From Shewanella cyperi (GTDB lineage: Bacteria > Pseudomonadota > Gammaproteobacteria > Enterobacterales > Shewanellaceae): 64,000 nt of DNA. The DNA is taken from positions 2,251,501 to 2,315,500 of the forward strand of contig NZ_CP071501.1 in NCBI RefSeq assembly GCF_017354985.1. Direction: 5' to 3'. Both the position numbers and the translations under genes were made by a program. Every line of letters begins with the position of its first letter. The stretch's first letter is position 1. Shown one piece after another: positions 16,937-25,986 of this stretch. The notes beneath the pieces are model-generated. The model was not told the DNA's origin and did no database searches. It saw only the letters and a program-made list of their open reading frames with translations.

Positions 16937-18991
16937 TTATATCGAATACTTGAGGTTGAACGAGACGTAGTCACGATCAGCCATGGCATTGGTGGTACCC
17001 ACCCCGCCAAAGAAGCTGTTATAGGAGATATCGGCTCCCCAACGGCTTTGGTAATCGAAGTTGATACCAAAGGCTACCGACTTACGTCCCTCGGTGAAGA
17101 GGAACATGGGATCGGGCGTAATACCATCGACGTCATGGGACCAAATCAGCCTTGGGGACACGTTGATGCCGGCAAACAGGTTGTTGTAATCGGCCTTGGC
17201 CACAATGCGATAACCCCAGGAGAAATCGGTGGGGAACGGATTGGTTTCCGGACCGTTATGCAGCGCTTGGATGATGCCCGGCATATCGGGATTACCGCCG
17301 GAGCGGGCAGTGCCTGGGCCATTTAGGCGCAGCTCGTCGAAACCTGGCATATCGTGGATCCACACACCACCCACCTCGGCCAGCATGGTGAGGTTGTCTG
17401 TACCCAGGGTTGGGCCAAACAGGTGGGTAAAGGTCATCTGAGCCTGGGTGGTATCGCGGCGGATAAAGCCTTCGGCATACTCACCAAGCCCCACATCATT
17501 GACATAAGAACTGTACTGGGACAAACCGTCAAGATCCGGACGCCAGCCGGCATTGGCCAGCTGTTGCGGCATGGCGGCAAACAGCAGTTCCACGTCGTCA
17601 ATTTGCAGCGGCTCATCCTGACGATGGGCGATTTCACCGGCCACCGAGGTATCACCAATCAGAGTATTGAAGCTGAAACCATAGAGCTTGATGTCTTCGG
17701 GATACACTATCTGTGCCTTGGAGAAACTCTTCAGACCCAGGAGCGTTTCCCTGTCTATGTTGCCGGCATTCACACCCAAGGTGTGCATATCCAGCATCAG
17801 AGCGCCAGCACTGAAATCGGCCGTGGTACCGCTTATAAGCGGACGGCGGCTGTGGTAGTTCATAAAGTACAGACCGAACTCGGTTTCACCCAGCTCTGGG
17901 GCGTAATAGCCCAGTTTGAAGCCGTATTGGCCGTCATCACTGGCCTTGGCCTCGTCTTCCACCAGGGTTACCTTGGTGGGATACGCCAGGGCAAGGCCAA
18001 TCAGGGTTTCGGTGGGAATGCTTTGACCTGAGGCCAACATGCCACTCAGCTTGTTGTATTCTGCCAGCAGGAATTCCAGATTGATGTCAGGGTTGGCGTT
18101 GAAGCCAAGCTGAGCATTCTGATTGTAACCGCCGTAGCCTGCGAAATCGTTGGTGGCGAAAATAGAGCCCGGGGTCGGGATCCAGATTGGCTGCCAATCA
18201 TATTGATAGAAGGCCTCAAGGCTCAGGTTTTCGGTCAGGCCCAAAGAGGCCCACACCATACCCTGGGGACGGAAAGCTTCTTTCAGCTCAGCCCCCGGGG
18301 CATTAAGAATATTGAGATCGACAGGGTTAATGACCCCGATACCATGGGCTATCAAGGTACTTTCGCCCCATGACACCACCTGATCACCAACGCGGATGGA
18401 CAGCGGGTTATTGCCATCATTCAGGTCGAAGTTGGCATAGACAAAGGCGTCGAGCAGACGCACATCTTTACACTGAACTTCACGGGCTTTTTTATCGGCA
18501 CAGGGGTCATATTCCTTGCCGGTCAGCGGATCGCTGAAGCCGAAATCACCATCATTGAGCTTGCGATCGTAAAACCACATACCACGGGCAAATACGCCGT
18601 AGTTTTCGTACTTCAGCGACAGCTCGTGCAATCCCTTAACGATTTCCGAGGTGGTATCACCCTTGGAATACAACAGATTGCTCAAGTCGTTGTTGCTGGA
18701 ATAAGAGCCGGGCTGGGCCCAGATCTCGGCGGAAGTGTACTTGGTGTTACCGAAGGCGGTGTAATTGGACCAGTCAAAGCGCGGGTGATTGACCTTGCCT
18801 ATCTGGCCATCCCAATCACGCTCTTCAACCCGCCAACTGGCACCGGCAGTAAAGGTTGAGTCAAATGTCCCCTTGACCGCTCCCCAATCAAACGACACGG
18901 CGCTGGCACTTGACGCCATCCCCAAACTGAGTGCCGACGCCACCCCCAAAGCAAGCGCCGACTTGTTAAAACCGTTCTTAACAACTTTCAT
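16937..18991 (-). CDS. DUF1302 family predicted outer-membrane beta-barrel
   Basis: A 684-residue protein with a long signal peptide (about 1-32, ending ASA). The mature part is rich in alternating aromatic/polar strands separated by Gly/Asp/Asn turns and has no hydrophobic helix, as expected for a large outer-membrane barrel; the last strand is YVSFNLKYSI, ending in Ile instead of the more usual Phe. WGESTLI near residue 210 and DLNILNAPGAE near 230 are DUF1302 landmarks. It is the first gene of the four-gene operon. In Pseudomonas putida, DUF1302/DUF1329 genes have been tied to use of fatty esters (from memory), which fits a channel or receptor for lipid-like molecules. Confidence 0.85.
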   Translation of the reverse strand: MKVVKNGFNKSALALGVASALSLGMASSASAVSFDWGAVKGTFDSTFTAGASWRVEERDWDGQIGKVNHPRFDWSNYTAFGNTKYTSAEIWAQPGSYSSNNDLSNLLYSKGDTTSEIVKGLHELSLKYENYGVFARGMWFYDRKLNDGDFGFSDPLTGKEYDPCADKKAREVQCKDVRLLDAFVYANFDLNDGNNPLSIRVGDQVVSWGESTLIAHGIGVINPVDLNILNAPGAELKEAFRPQGMVWASLGLTENLSLEAFYQYDWQPIWIPTPGSIFATNDFAGYGGYNQNAQLGFNANPDINLEFLLAEYNKLSGMLASGQSIPTETLIGLALAYPTKVTLVEDEAKASDDGQYGFKLGYYAPELGETEFGLYFMNYHSRRPLISGTTADFSAGALMLDMHTLGVNAGNIDRETLLGLKSFSKAQIVYPEDIKLYGFSFNTLIGDTSVAGEIAHRQDEPLQIDDVELLFAAMPQQLANAGWRPDLDGLSQYSSYVNDVGLGEYAEGFIRRDTTQAQMTFTHLFGPTLGTDNLTMLAEVGGVWIHDMPGFDELRLNGPGTARSGGNPDMPGIIQALHNGPETNPFPTDFSWGYRIVAKADYNNLFAGINVSPRLIWSHDVDGITPDPMFLFTEGRKSVAFGINFDYQSRWGADISYNSFFGGVGTTNAMADRDYVSFNLKYSI

Positions 18992-19024
18992 GTTAGATTC
19001 TCTCCGTAACCTGCTGGATTCTTT

Positions 19025-19030
19025 GTTATA
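19025..19030 (-). promoter_or_regulatory. Candidate -10 box for the DUF1302 operon
   Basis: TATAAC on the minus strand, followed by AAAG, would give a start of transcription near 19018 and a leader of about 27 nt with GGAGA ahead of the ATG. No convincing -35 lies 17 bp upstream, consistent with dependence on an activator. Confidence 0.35.
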
Positions 19031-19062
19031 GGAATTGCAACCAACATATGGTTAGCCTACAG

Positions 19063-19078
19063 GTAACACCATTGTTAC
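19063..19078. promoter_or_regulatory. Perfect inverted repeat GTAACA-N4-TGTTAC
   Basis: Six-base arms with a 4-bp spacer, located about 45-60 bp upstream of the inferred transcription start of the DUF1302 operon. This is a good position for an activator or repressor of the TetR/GntR type. The regulator is unknown. Confidence 0.4.
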
Positions 19079-19210
19079 AGCAATTGCTGCGGTTGAGCAA
19101 GGCGCTGATTGAGAAAATTTTCTAAAGAATTGGGCACTTAGTCGAAATTCAATCACCCGTTTCAGATGCCTGATTTAAATCTTTCGACCCTGGGTGGGAA
19201 GGGGGAAAAT

Positions 19211-19227
19211 GACTGGTCGGATTAGTC
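19211..19227. promoter_or_regulatory. FadR-like operator upstream of the DUF1302 operon
   Basis: GACTGGTCGGATTAGTC closely matches the gammaproteobacterial FadR palindrome (core ACTGGTCNGACCAGT), differing from the core at two positions in the right arm. It lies 220 bp upstream of the DUF1302 start in the 311-bp gap 18992-19302. A second symmetric element, TTAAACGTTTTAA, lies at 19286-19298 and resembles AAAC/GTTT sites of fatty-acid-responsive TetR regulators. Otherwise the gap holds no gene that I can support. Confidence 0.35.
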
Positions 19228-19302
19228 GGTTTTTATCAAGAGCTTAGAGCCTTCATAAAAATTTTTAGCCGAAGGTAAAATCCAATTAAACGTTTTAAGT
19301 CT

Positions 19303-19521
19303 TTACTCTAATTTTTCTATGGAAACAAATTTACCCTGTTGATCCAACTCCAGCCTGAAATGCCCTCTTATCCCCTCTCTGGTCAAATAACGGCGCAGAT
19401 GCCTGCCATGGATCCACAACAGTCGACCGGCATCATCCTTTACCTGGATCATCTCCGCAGTCCCTTGATAGTATGGGAGAAAATCATCAAAGCTGAGATT
19501 GATTCGAAAAAATAGCTGCAT
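19303..19521 (-). CDS. DUF2835 family small protein
   Basis: A 72-residue protein matching DUF2835: the N-terminal FRINLSFDDFLPYYQG segment, LLWIHGRHLRRYLTREGIRG in the middle and a C-terminal SIEKL. The function of the family is not known. It lies 48 bp downstream of pepN on the same strand, a linkage also seen in other gammaproteobacteria (from memory). AGGAAAAG precedes the ATG. A hairpin separates it from pepN, so its expression may be lower or independent. Confidence 0.75.
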   Translation of the reverse strand: MQLFFRINLSFDDFLPYYQGTAEMIQVKDDAGRLLWIHGRHLRRYLTREGIRGHFRLELDQQGKFVSIEKLE

Positions 19522-19535
19522 CTTTTCCTCATAAA

Positions 19536-19560
19536 CGGGGGCAAATGAAACTTGCCCCCG
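19536..19560 (-). other. Hairpin between pepN and the DUF2835 gene
   Basis: CGGGGGCAA at 19536-19544 pairs with TTGCCCCCG at 19552-19560 around a 7-nt loop. Only TTTAT follows on the minus strand, so it is at best a leaky terminator between pepN and the small downstream gene. Confidence 0.5.
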
Positions 19561-19569
19561 CTGCTGATA

Positions 19570-22131
19570 TCAATCTGTGGCCAGGGCCTTGGAGACCTTT
19601 TCAAACAGATCGCGCGACAAATCAGGCATAGCCAACAATTGTCCCAGACAGGCCTTCATTTTTTCCTGCCTCACAGCATCAAACTTGGCAAACTGAATAA
19701 GCGGCGTGACTATGCGCGCCGCCAGCTGGGGGTTGGCACTGTTAAGCTTTATCAGATACCCGGTCAGCAATTCATATCCCCTGCCATCGGGACGGTGAAA
19801 TTGGGCCGGATTGCCGGCGGCAAAGCTGCCAATGAGCGAGCGCACCCGATTGGGGTTGGACAAACTGAAGGCCGGGTGCTGACTGAGTGCGTCTATGCGT
19901 GTCAGCACGGCATCATCCTCTGCCATCGCATGAAGCGTAAACCATTTATCCATCACCAGTGGGGTAGCATTCCATTTACGTTCAAAATCGGCCATCAGTG
20001 GTTCGGCACACTCCAACTCTGCCGCCATAACAGCCTTCAAGGCCCCGAGGGTATCGGTCATATTGTTGCTGCCATGATACTGAGCCAATGCCAAACTCTC
20101 GGCCTCGGCGCTGGCCTGACACAGCAGCGCCAAACAGGCATTTTTCAAGGCCCGGGCGGGAGCATCATCCAGTACACTTTGCTCGCGGTAACGGGCCTGC
20201 AATTCATCCGCCAACTCGCTCGCCAGTTCCTCCACCACAAAGCGGCGGGCGGCCAGCAAGGCATCCAGCTCAACGGTTTCCACTTGTTCGATAAGGGAAT
20301 TAATGGATGGAAGCGCCAGAACTTCGGCTACCAGCTCCCGATCAAGCTGCGGATCCAACAGTACGGCCCGCAGCGCATCCGCCACCCGACTGTCGACGCC
20401 CATGGCGTCACCGGCTGCCAACTTGGAAACGTTGCCCCAAATGGCACGGCTGAAGAGTTCCACCGAGGCTTCCCAACGGGCCACTTCACTGCCGGCATGG
20501 CGCATCAGGGTCACCAATTGCTCGGTGGAAAAATCGTATTTCAATTTGACCGGTGCGGAGAAGTTCTGCAACAGCGACGGCACCGGCCTTTGCGCCAAAT
20601 TGGGGAATTCAAACACCTGCTCTTCACCGGTCAGATCCAGTACCCGATTGATCAGGGATTGTCCGCCCTCACCGAGCAACTCAACATCAAATGGAATATG
20701 CAAGGGCAAAGGATCGCTCAGTCCCTTTATCCTGGGCTGTTGCTGACTCAACTTCAGGCGATAACAGCCATTGTCAAAGCTGTCACTGACAGTGACCACT
20801 GGAGTACCAGCCTGACTGTACCAGCGACGGAATTGGCGCAGATCTATACCGCTGGCATCTTCCATGGCGGCAACAAAATCATCGCAAGTCACGGCCTGAC
20901 CATCGTGGCGCTCAAAGTACAGCTTCATACCGGCCTGAAACCCGGCCTCGCCCAACAAGGTGTGCAGCATACGGATCACTTCCGCTCCCTTGTTGTATAC
21001 GGTAACCGTATAGAAGTTGTTCATCTCGATGACACTTTGGGGGCGAATGGGATGCGCCATGGGGCCGGCATCCTCGGCAAATTGCTGATTCTTTATTACC
21101 TTGATGGCATGAATACGGTTGACCGCCCGAGAGCCGAGATCGGAGCTGAATTCCTGATCTCTAAATACGGTCAAACCTTCCTTGAGACTGAGTTGAAACC
21201 AGTCGCGGCAGGTCACCCGGTTACCGGTCCAGTTATGAAAGTACTCATGGCCCACGACAGATTCTATGCCATGATAATCTTCGTCTGTGGCACTGGCGGT
21301 GTCGGCCAGCACATACTTGGTATTGAAGATATTCAGGCCTTTGTTCTCCATGGCGCCCATGTTGAAGAAGTCCACCGCCACTATCATGTAGATATCGAGA
21401 TCGTATTCGAGCCCAAAGCGGCTTTCATCCCAGGCCATGGACTTTTTCAGTGACGCCATGGCGTGGTGGGCCTTATGCAGATTGCCCTTGTCAACAAACA
21501 CCTGCAACGCCACATTGCGGCCACTGCGGGTGATAAAACTGTCCTGCAACAGGTCAAAATCCCCCGCCACCAGGGCAAAAAGATAGCTGGGTTTCGGGAA
21601 GGGATCCTCCCAGCACACGAAATGACGGCCTCCCTCCAACTCACCGGCATCCACCTTGTTGCCATTGCTCAGCAGAAAGGGAAATTCCGCCTTGGGTGCC
21701 TCAATACGCACCTTATAGCGGGCCAGCACATCGGGGCGGTCCAGGAAATAGGTGATGCGCCTGAAACCTTCGGCCTCGCATTGGGTACAGTAAGCCCCAT
21801 CGGACATGTACAGACCTTCAAGACTGGAGTTGGCCGCGGGGTCTATCAGGGTCACCAGCTCCAAACTGAAGCGTTCCGGCACGTCGGCGATGATGAGCTT
21901 GCCGGGCTCCAGACGATACGCTACGTCCCTGCCATCAACCGCCACCCGCTCAAGCTCGAGTTGCTCTCCATCAAGCACCAGTTCGGTCGCACCAGTCTGC
22001 TGTCTTTGGATTTGGCTGATGGCGGTGACCCGAGTGGCTGCAGGTGCCAGCTCGAATCGCAACTCGATATCACTGATTAGAAAGTCGCTGACACGGTAGT
22101 CATCCAGGTGTTTGGCTGTTGGCTCTGTCAT
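19570..22131 (-). CDS. pepN: Aminopeptidase N
   Basis: An 853-residue M1-family zinc aminopeptidase that removes N-terminal residues from peptides in the cytosol. The GAMEN substrate motif is near residues 257-261 and the zinc site HEYFH...E (HExxH-x18-E) at about 294-317. There is no signal peptide. The N terminus (HLDDYRVSDFLISDIELRF) aligns with E. coli PepN, supporting the start. It lies downstream of prc but is separated from it by a strong terminator. Confidence 0.96.
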   Translation of the reverse strand: MTEPTAKHLDDYRVSDFLISDIELRFELAPAATRVTAISQIQRQQTGATELVLDGEQLELERVAVDGRDVAYRLEPGKLIIADVPERFSLELVTLIDPAANSSLEGLYMSDGAYCTQCEAEGFRRITYFLDRPDVLARYKVRIEAPKAEFPFLLSNGNKVDAGELEGGRHFVCWEDPFPKPSYLFALVAGDFDLLQDSFITRSGRNVALQVFVDKGNLHKAHHAMASLKKSMAWDESRFGLEYDLDIYMIVAVDFFNMGAMENKGLNIFNTKYVLADTASATDEDYHGIESVVGHEYFHNWTGNRVTCRDWFQLSLKEGLTVFRDQEFSSDLGSRAVNRIHAIKVIKNQQFAEDAGPMAHPIRPQSVIEMNNFYTVTVYNKGAEVIRMLHTLLGEAGFQAGMKLYFERHDGQAVTCDDFVAAMEDASGIDLRQFRRWYSQAGTPVVTVSDSFDNGCYRLKLSQQQPRIKGLSDPLPLHIPFDVELLGEGGQSLINRVLDLTGEEQVFEFPNLAQRPVPSLLQNFSAPVKLKYDFSTEQLVTLMRHAGSEVARWEASVELFSRAIWGNVSKLAAGDAMGVDSRVADALRAVLLDPQLDRELVAEVLALPSINSLIEQVETVELDALLAARRFVVEELASELADELQARYREQSVLDDAPARALKNACLALLCQASAEAESLALAQYHGSNNMTDTLGALKAVMAAELECAEPLMADFERKWNATPLVMDKWFTLHAMAEDDAVLTRIDALSQHPAFSLSNPNRVRSLIGSFAAGNPAQFHRPDGRGYELLTGYLIKLNSANPQLAARIVTPLIQFAKFDAVRQEKMKACLGQLLAMPDLSRDLFEKVSKALATD

Positions 22132-22157
22132 GGTTTTCCCTTATTGCTGTGCTTGTG

Positions 22158-22187
22158 AAAAAAAACGCGCCGGGGCGCGTTTTTTTA
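22158..22187 (-). terminator. Terminator of proQ-prc
   Basis: The stem ACGCGC/GCGCGT, extended by A-T pairs (about 22159-22186), has a 4-nt loop and a long T/A tract. It lies about 20 bp past the prc stop. The A-rich side is long enough for it also to work in the other direction. Confidence 0.85.
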
Positions 22188-22204
22188 ATGGGTTGACCGG
22201 CAAA

Positions 22205-24247
22205 TCAACCGGCATTTTTCGCCAATTGACCGGCATCGACCATATCCAGGGTGATAAAGGCCGTTTCGTCGAGGAATGGATCCGGCGCTTCCGGAGTGTT
22301 CTCCAGCTCATCGAGGCTCTTCACCGGAGGCAGGCCTTGATGTACCCGGCGCTCGTTGGCGCGGTCCAATTGCTTCTTATCATCGGCTTCACGTTGTGCC
22401 AGGCGGTCTTTTTCAACCAGAGACACAGTTTTTTCGTCGTGATGCTTTTTGTACTCGAGTATATCCTGATAGATATAGCCGAACTCCACGTCCTGCTTGA
22501 TGCGTTGCTCGTGCTTGGCTTCCAGGCTGCTCACCAGTTGCGGGGAGATCTCTCCCACCACACCATACTGGGCCACGGGAACCTGATCCCAAGGCAGAGC
22601 GTTATCTTCTTCCGCCTCACCGTATTCCCCTTGTGCCAGTGCACTTGGGAACGGAATATCAGGTGTCACACCCTTGAGCTGAGTACTGCCACCGTTGATC
22701 CGGTAGAACTTCTGTATCGTGTATTGCACATGACCTATGGGTTTGTCATACAGATCGTAGATACGTCCCAGGCTCTTGTGCTGCTGCACAGTTCCCTTGC
22801 CAAAGGTTGATTCACCCACTATCAACGCACGCTGATAGTCCTGCAGCGCTGCTGCAAATATTTCCGATGCTGACGCGCTGTAACGGTCCACCAACACGGT
22901 CAAGGGACCGGAGTAACTGACCTTGCCATCGTTATCCCTGTGCTGGGAAACACGGCCATTGGCATCACGCACCTGCACCACTGGGCCCATGTCGATGAAA
23001 AGACCGGTCAACAACACGGCCTCGGTAAGTGCGCCACCGCCGTTGCCACGCAGATCGATAACAATACCTTCGACTTTGGCTTCATTGAGCTTAACCAGCT
23101 CCCTGGCCACGTCCTGGGACAGGTTCATGTAGAAGCCGGGGATCTGGATAACACCGACCTTACGGTTGGCGTAGGCGCCTTCCTTAGGTTCAATCACCTT
23201 GGACGTCGCCGCTCTGTCTTCCAGACGGATTTTGTCACGCACTATGGTGACTTCAAACAACTTGGCGTTGGAGCCGCCCTTCTTGGGCAGGATTTGCAAC
23301 CGAACCTTGCTGCCCTTGGGGCCTTTGATCAGGTCTACTACATCATCCAGGCGCCAGCCGATAACGTCGACTATGGGACCATCTTCCTGGCCGACACCGA
23401 CGATTCTGTCTTCCGGCGACAGCTTTTCACTCAGAGCTGCGGGGCCACCGGCCACCATGCTCTTAATGACTGTGTAATCGTCATCAAGCTGCAGCACGGC
23501 ACCAATGCCTTCAAGGCTCAGGTTCATTTCCATCTGGAAACGCTCGGCATTGCGCGGTGACAAATAGCTGGTATGGGGTTCAATGCTGCGGGAAAACGCA
23601 TTCATTACTGTCTGGAATACATCTTCACTCTGGGTTTGCCCCAAACGCTTGATGGCGTTGTTGTAGCGCTTTTGCAGCACTTCAACTATCTCGTCCCAGT
23701 TTTTGCCGGTCAGTTTCAGATTCAGCGCATCATACTTGACCCGTTGACGCCACAGCTCATTGAGCTCAGCTTCATCTTTTGGCCAGGGAGCATCCTCACG
23801 ATCGTACTCGTAGGCATCGCCGGGCTCATCGAAATTCATCTTGGCATCAAGCAGACTCAGTGCATAAGCGAAGCGCTCATAGCGACGACGCTGCGCCAAG
23901 TCAAACATGGTGTAAGCTCCGCTCAAATCGCCGTTTTTGAGCATGTCATCAAACTGCGTCGCGTAGCTATTAAATCCGGCGATATCGGCTTGGGTCAGCA
24001 CATTGCGACGATAGTCCAATTGCTCCAAATAGCGATCGAAGATACTCGCGGAAAAACCATCATCCAGATTGAATCTGTGGTAATGAGAACGGGTGAACAG
24101 ATCGGCCACCCGCTTGCTGGCCACCTTGTGCTGTGGCTCCTGTTCAAGGGAGGGTAACTCGCTGACTTGAATTGCCGGCGGAATTGCCCAAGCTGAAAAA
24201 GCAGCCAGAGCTGAAGCGACTGACGCGGCTAAAGTGAGTTTTCGCAT
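22205..24247 (-). CDS. prc: Tail-specific periplasmic protease Prc (Tsp)
   Basis: A 680-residue exported serine protease of the S41 family that degrades periplasmic proteins with nonpolar C termini and trims penicillin-binding protein 3 in E. coli. It has a signal peptide (about 1-22, ending AWA), a long N-terminal helical domain, a PDZ domain (about 240-330, MSLEGIGAVLQ-type start), and a catalytic Ser/Lys dyad: Ser in RYSASASEIFAAA near residue 455 and Lys in FGKGTVQQ near 480. I use the ATG at 24247; two TTG codons just upstream are in frame but less likely. It follows proQ by 30 bp, the same operon as in E. coli. Confidence 0.95.
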   Translation of the reverse strand: MRKLTLAASVASALAAFSAWAIPPAIQVSELPSLEQEPQHKVASKRVADLFTRSHYHRFNLDDGFSASIFDRYLEQLDYRRNVLTQADIAGFNSYATQFDDMLKNGDLSGAYTMFDLAQRRRYERFAYALSLLDAKMNFDEPGDAYEYDREDAPWPKDEAELNELWRQRVKYDALNLKLTGKNWDEIVEVLQKRYNNAIKRLGQTQSEDVFQTVMNAFSRSIEPHTSYLSPRNAERFQMEMNLSLEGIGAVLQLDDDYTVIKSMVAGGPAALSEKLSPEDRIVGVGQEDGPIVDVIGWRLDDVVDLIKGPKGSKVRLQILPKKGGSNAKLFEVTIVRDKIRLEDRAATSKVIEPKEGAYANRKVGVIQIPGFYMNLSQDVARELVKLNEAKVEGIVIDLRGNGGGALTEAVLLTGLFIDMGPVVQVRDANGRVSQHRDNDGKVSYSGPLTVLVDRYSASASEIFAAALQDYQRALIVGESTFGKGTVQQHKSLGRIYDLYDKPIGHVQYTIQKFYRINGGSTQLKGVTPDIPFPSALAQGEYGEAEEDNALPWDQVPVAQYGVVGEISPQLVSSLEAKHEQRIKQDVEFGYIYQDILEYKKHHDEKTVSLVEKDRLAQREADDKKQLDRANERRVHQGLPPVKSLDELENTPEAPDPFLDETAFITLDMVDAGQLAKNAG

Positions 24248-24277
24248 CAACAAGTTACTCCTTTGTACTTGATTGGG

Positions 24278-24967
24278 TTACAGCAGTATATAGTCAGCCC
24301 TTACCTTGACAGTCAAGCCGCTATCCAACTGGACATGTACATCTTCCTTGTTGATATCCACGACTGTGCCTGCCACGGGGGACATACCCAATTTGACATT
24401 CACACGCTGTTTTGGTTTCAGATCGGCCAGTTTTGCCTGCACCAAATTGGAAACATCCACGGCGGGTTTAGCCTTGGGTTCAGCCTGTGATGGTTTGGCG
24501 GCACGTTCCTGACGTGGACGGTCCTGGCGCGGACGATCTTGACCTGGACGCTCCTGACGGGGGCGCTTGGCCTGTGGTTTACGGGCAGGCTTATCTGTTG
24601 CCTCGGCCTTGGGGGCGCGCTCGGCACGCTTGGCCTTGGCTTTCTCCTGACTTTCTTTCAGGGTCGCCTGGGCGTGATCTATGTGCTCTTGCTCCAACTC
24701 ACCGCAGGGATTGCCATCAAGGTCAACCCTTACCGCACCTTCTTTGATGCACTTGAGGTAACGCCAGCTGCTGGTATAACGGCGCAGGGCAACACGAAGC
24801 TGTGTTTTACTGACTTTGGAATCATCAGCCAACCTTTCTGCCAGATCTTGAAACAAACCTATTTTCAGAGGTTTAGCCTCACCCTCGGCGATAAAGCACA
24901 GGGGGAATGTTTCATACAAATACGCCAGAATGGCGTTGGTGTCGGTCAACTTTTCTGTTGATTCCAT
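24278..24967 (-). CDS. proQ: RNA chaperone ProQ
   Basis: A 229-residue RNA-binding protein that stabilises small RNAs and mRNA 3' ends. It has the FinO/ProQ domain at about 5-118 ([33 protein letters not shown]), a long basic linker with repeated RPRQ(E/D)RP units near 135-165, and a C-terminal Tudor-like domain (about 175-229). The ATG at 24967 is chosen over an in-frame GTG four codons upstream because the resulting N terminus matches E. coli ProQ. It is cotranscribed with prc. The linker repeats are encoded by a locally repetitive DNA stretch (about 24500-24570). Confidence 0.95.
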   Translation of the reverse strand: MESTEKLTDTNAILAYLYETFPLCFIAEGEAKPLKIGLFQDLAERLADDSKVSKTQLRVALRRYTSSWRYLKCIKEGAVRVDLDGNPCGELEQEHIDHAQATLKESQEKAKAKRAERAPKAEATDKPARKPQAKRPRQERPGQDRPRQDRPRQERAAKPSQAEPKAKPAVDVSNLVQAKLADLKPKQRVNVKLGMSPVAGTVVDINKEDVHVQLDSGLTVKVRADYILL

Positions 24968-25140
24968 TTCTACTTCCACAGTTCACAGGGATGCGGCGTT
25001 CTGATGCCGGCATCGGTTATGTAAGGTTATGGCCACCCGGAGCCATCGCACACGTTAGCATTATATCGACGGATGCCAAAGTGCTTATAAACATTGATTA
25101 ACAAATTTCCGTTAATCCGCCCCCCGCACGGCAGGAAGCA

Positions 25141-25160
25141 GCCGCCTATTATAAGGCGGC
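25141..25160 (-). promoter_or_regulatory. Candidate proQ promoter inside a GC hairpin
   Basis: A perfect -10 hexamer, TATAAT (minus strand, 25148-25153), lies exactly in the loop region of a 7-bp inverted repeat GCCGCCT/AGGCGGC. The hexamer 17 bp upstream (GTCGCA) is a poor -35. It is placed between msrC and proQ, 180 bp ahead of the proQ ATG. The hairpin lacks a T tract, so terminator function for msrC is doubtful. Confidence 0.35.
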
Positions 25161-25203
25161 CTTGAGCGAATGCGACCGGGATTTACGCTAAATTGGTGGG
25201 ATT

Positions 25204-25662
25204 TCAACCAAACAGGGTGTTTTCCAGCACCCGGACAGCCTGTTCCAGGCCCAATTGATCCGCTTCGTCGAAGCGGTCGAACACCGGACTGTCAATATCC
25301 AGCACGGCAACGACCTGCCCCTGCTTGCGAACCGGGATCACGATTTCGGAGTTGCTGGCTGAATCGCAGGCGATATGACCATCGAACTGGTGCACGTCGG
25401 CGACTCTCTGGGTGCTGTCCAGCGCAGCTGCTGTGCCGCAGACACCTTTGCCCCAGGGAATGCGGTTGCAGGCGACCTTACCCTGGAAGGGGCCGAGCAC
25501 CAGCTCATCGCCACGACGGATATAAAAACCGACCCAGTTCAATTCGGTCAGCTGGCTGTTAAGCATGGCAGAGAAATTGGCCATGGCCGACACCATATCG
25601 TCGTCGCCCTCAAGCAGGGCCGCCAGTTGTCGGTTCAGTGATTGGTAAAATTCAGACTTCAT
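25204..25662 (-). CDS. msrC: Free methionine-(R)-sulfoxide reductase (GAF domain)
   Basis: A 152-residue cytosolic GAF-domain protein. Three cysteines at 65, 75 and 99 have exactly the 10 and 24 residue spacing of the catalytic and resolving cysteines of E. coli MsrC, in the contexts VACNRIPWGKGVCGTAA and HIACDSASNSEIV. The family reduces free Met-R-sulfoxide using thioredoxin. It lies 28 bp downstream of yebG on the same strand, with no terminator between them, so it may be read from the LexA-controlled yebG promoter. Confidence 0.92.
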   Translation of the reverse strand: MKSEFYQSLNRQLAALLEGDDDMVSAMANFSAMLNSQLTELNWVGFYIRRGDELVLGPFQGKVACNRIPWGKGVCGTAAALDSTQRVADVHQFDGHIACDSASNSEIVIPVRKQGQVVAVLDIDSPVFDRFDEADQLGLEQAVRVLENTLFG

Positions 25663-25690
25663 GCAAGTACCTTATGCCAATACCGTCTGA

Positions 25691-25975
25691 TTAATCAGCG
25701 GCGTCTTTCCTGGTGTTTTTCCTGGGCGCGGGTTCTGCTTTGGCAAGCGGAGCGCCCTTGAGCAGGGATGATAGATCATCTTTGTGGGTGGCTAAATAGA
25801 AGGCCAACTTTTCTGTCCTGCCATCGTCCAAATCCAGCCCGGCACCTTGGATAAACGGGATAAGACTGTCGGCGATATCCAGCATCTTGTCATAGGCATC
25901 GGCCTCTTTTTTCGATGTGAATGTCATCTTCTCCACCCCTTCTCTGACCACGACATATTGAGTGATAACTGCCAT
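25691..25975 (-). CDS. yebG: YebG family SOS-induced protein
   Basis: A 94-residue protein with the YebG signature TFTSKKEADAYDKMLDIAD (about 18-36). YebG is induced by DNA damage in E. coli; its molecular role is not established. A LexA-type box lies 12 bp upstream of the start, directly supporting SOS control. The C-terminal 20 residues are Lys/Ala-rich and probably disordered. Confidence 0.9.
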   Translation of the reverse strand: MAVITQYVVVREGVEKMTFTSKKEADAYDKMLDIADSLIPFIQGAGLDLDDGRTEKLAFYLATHKDDLSSLLKGAPLAKAEPAPRKNTRKDAAD

Positions 25976-25986
25976 GATTGCCCTCT

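Noticed and set aside
19552-21453. 633-codon open frame antisense to pepN
   Set aside because: Although long, it lies entirely opposite conserved aminopeptidase N sequence with intact catalytic motifs, and its translation is unlike any family.
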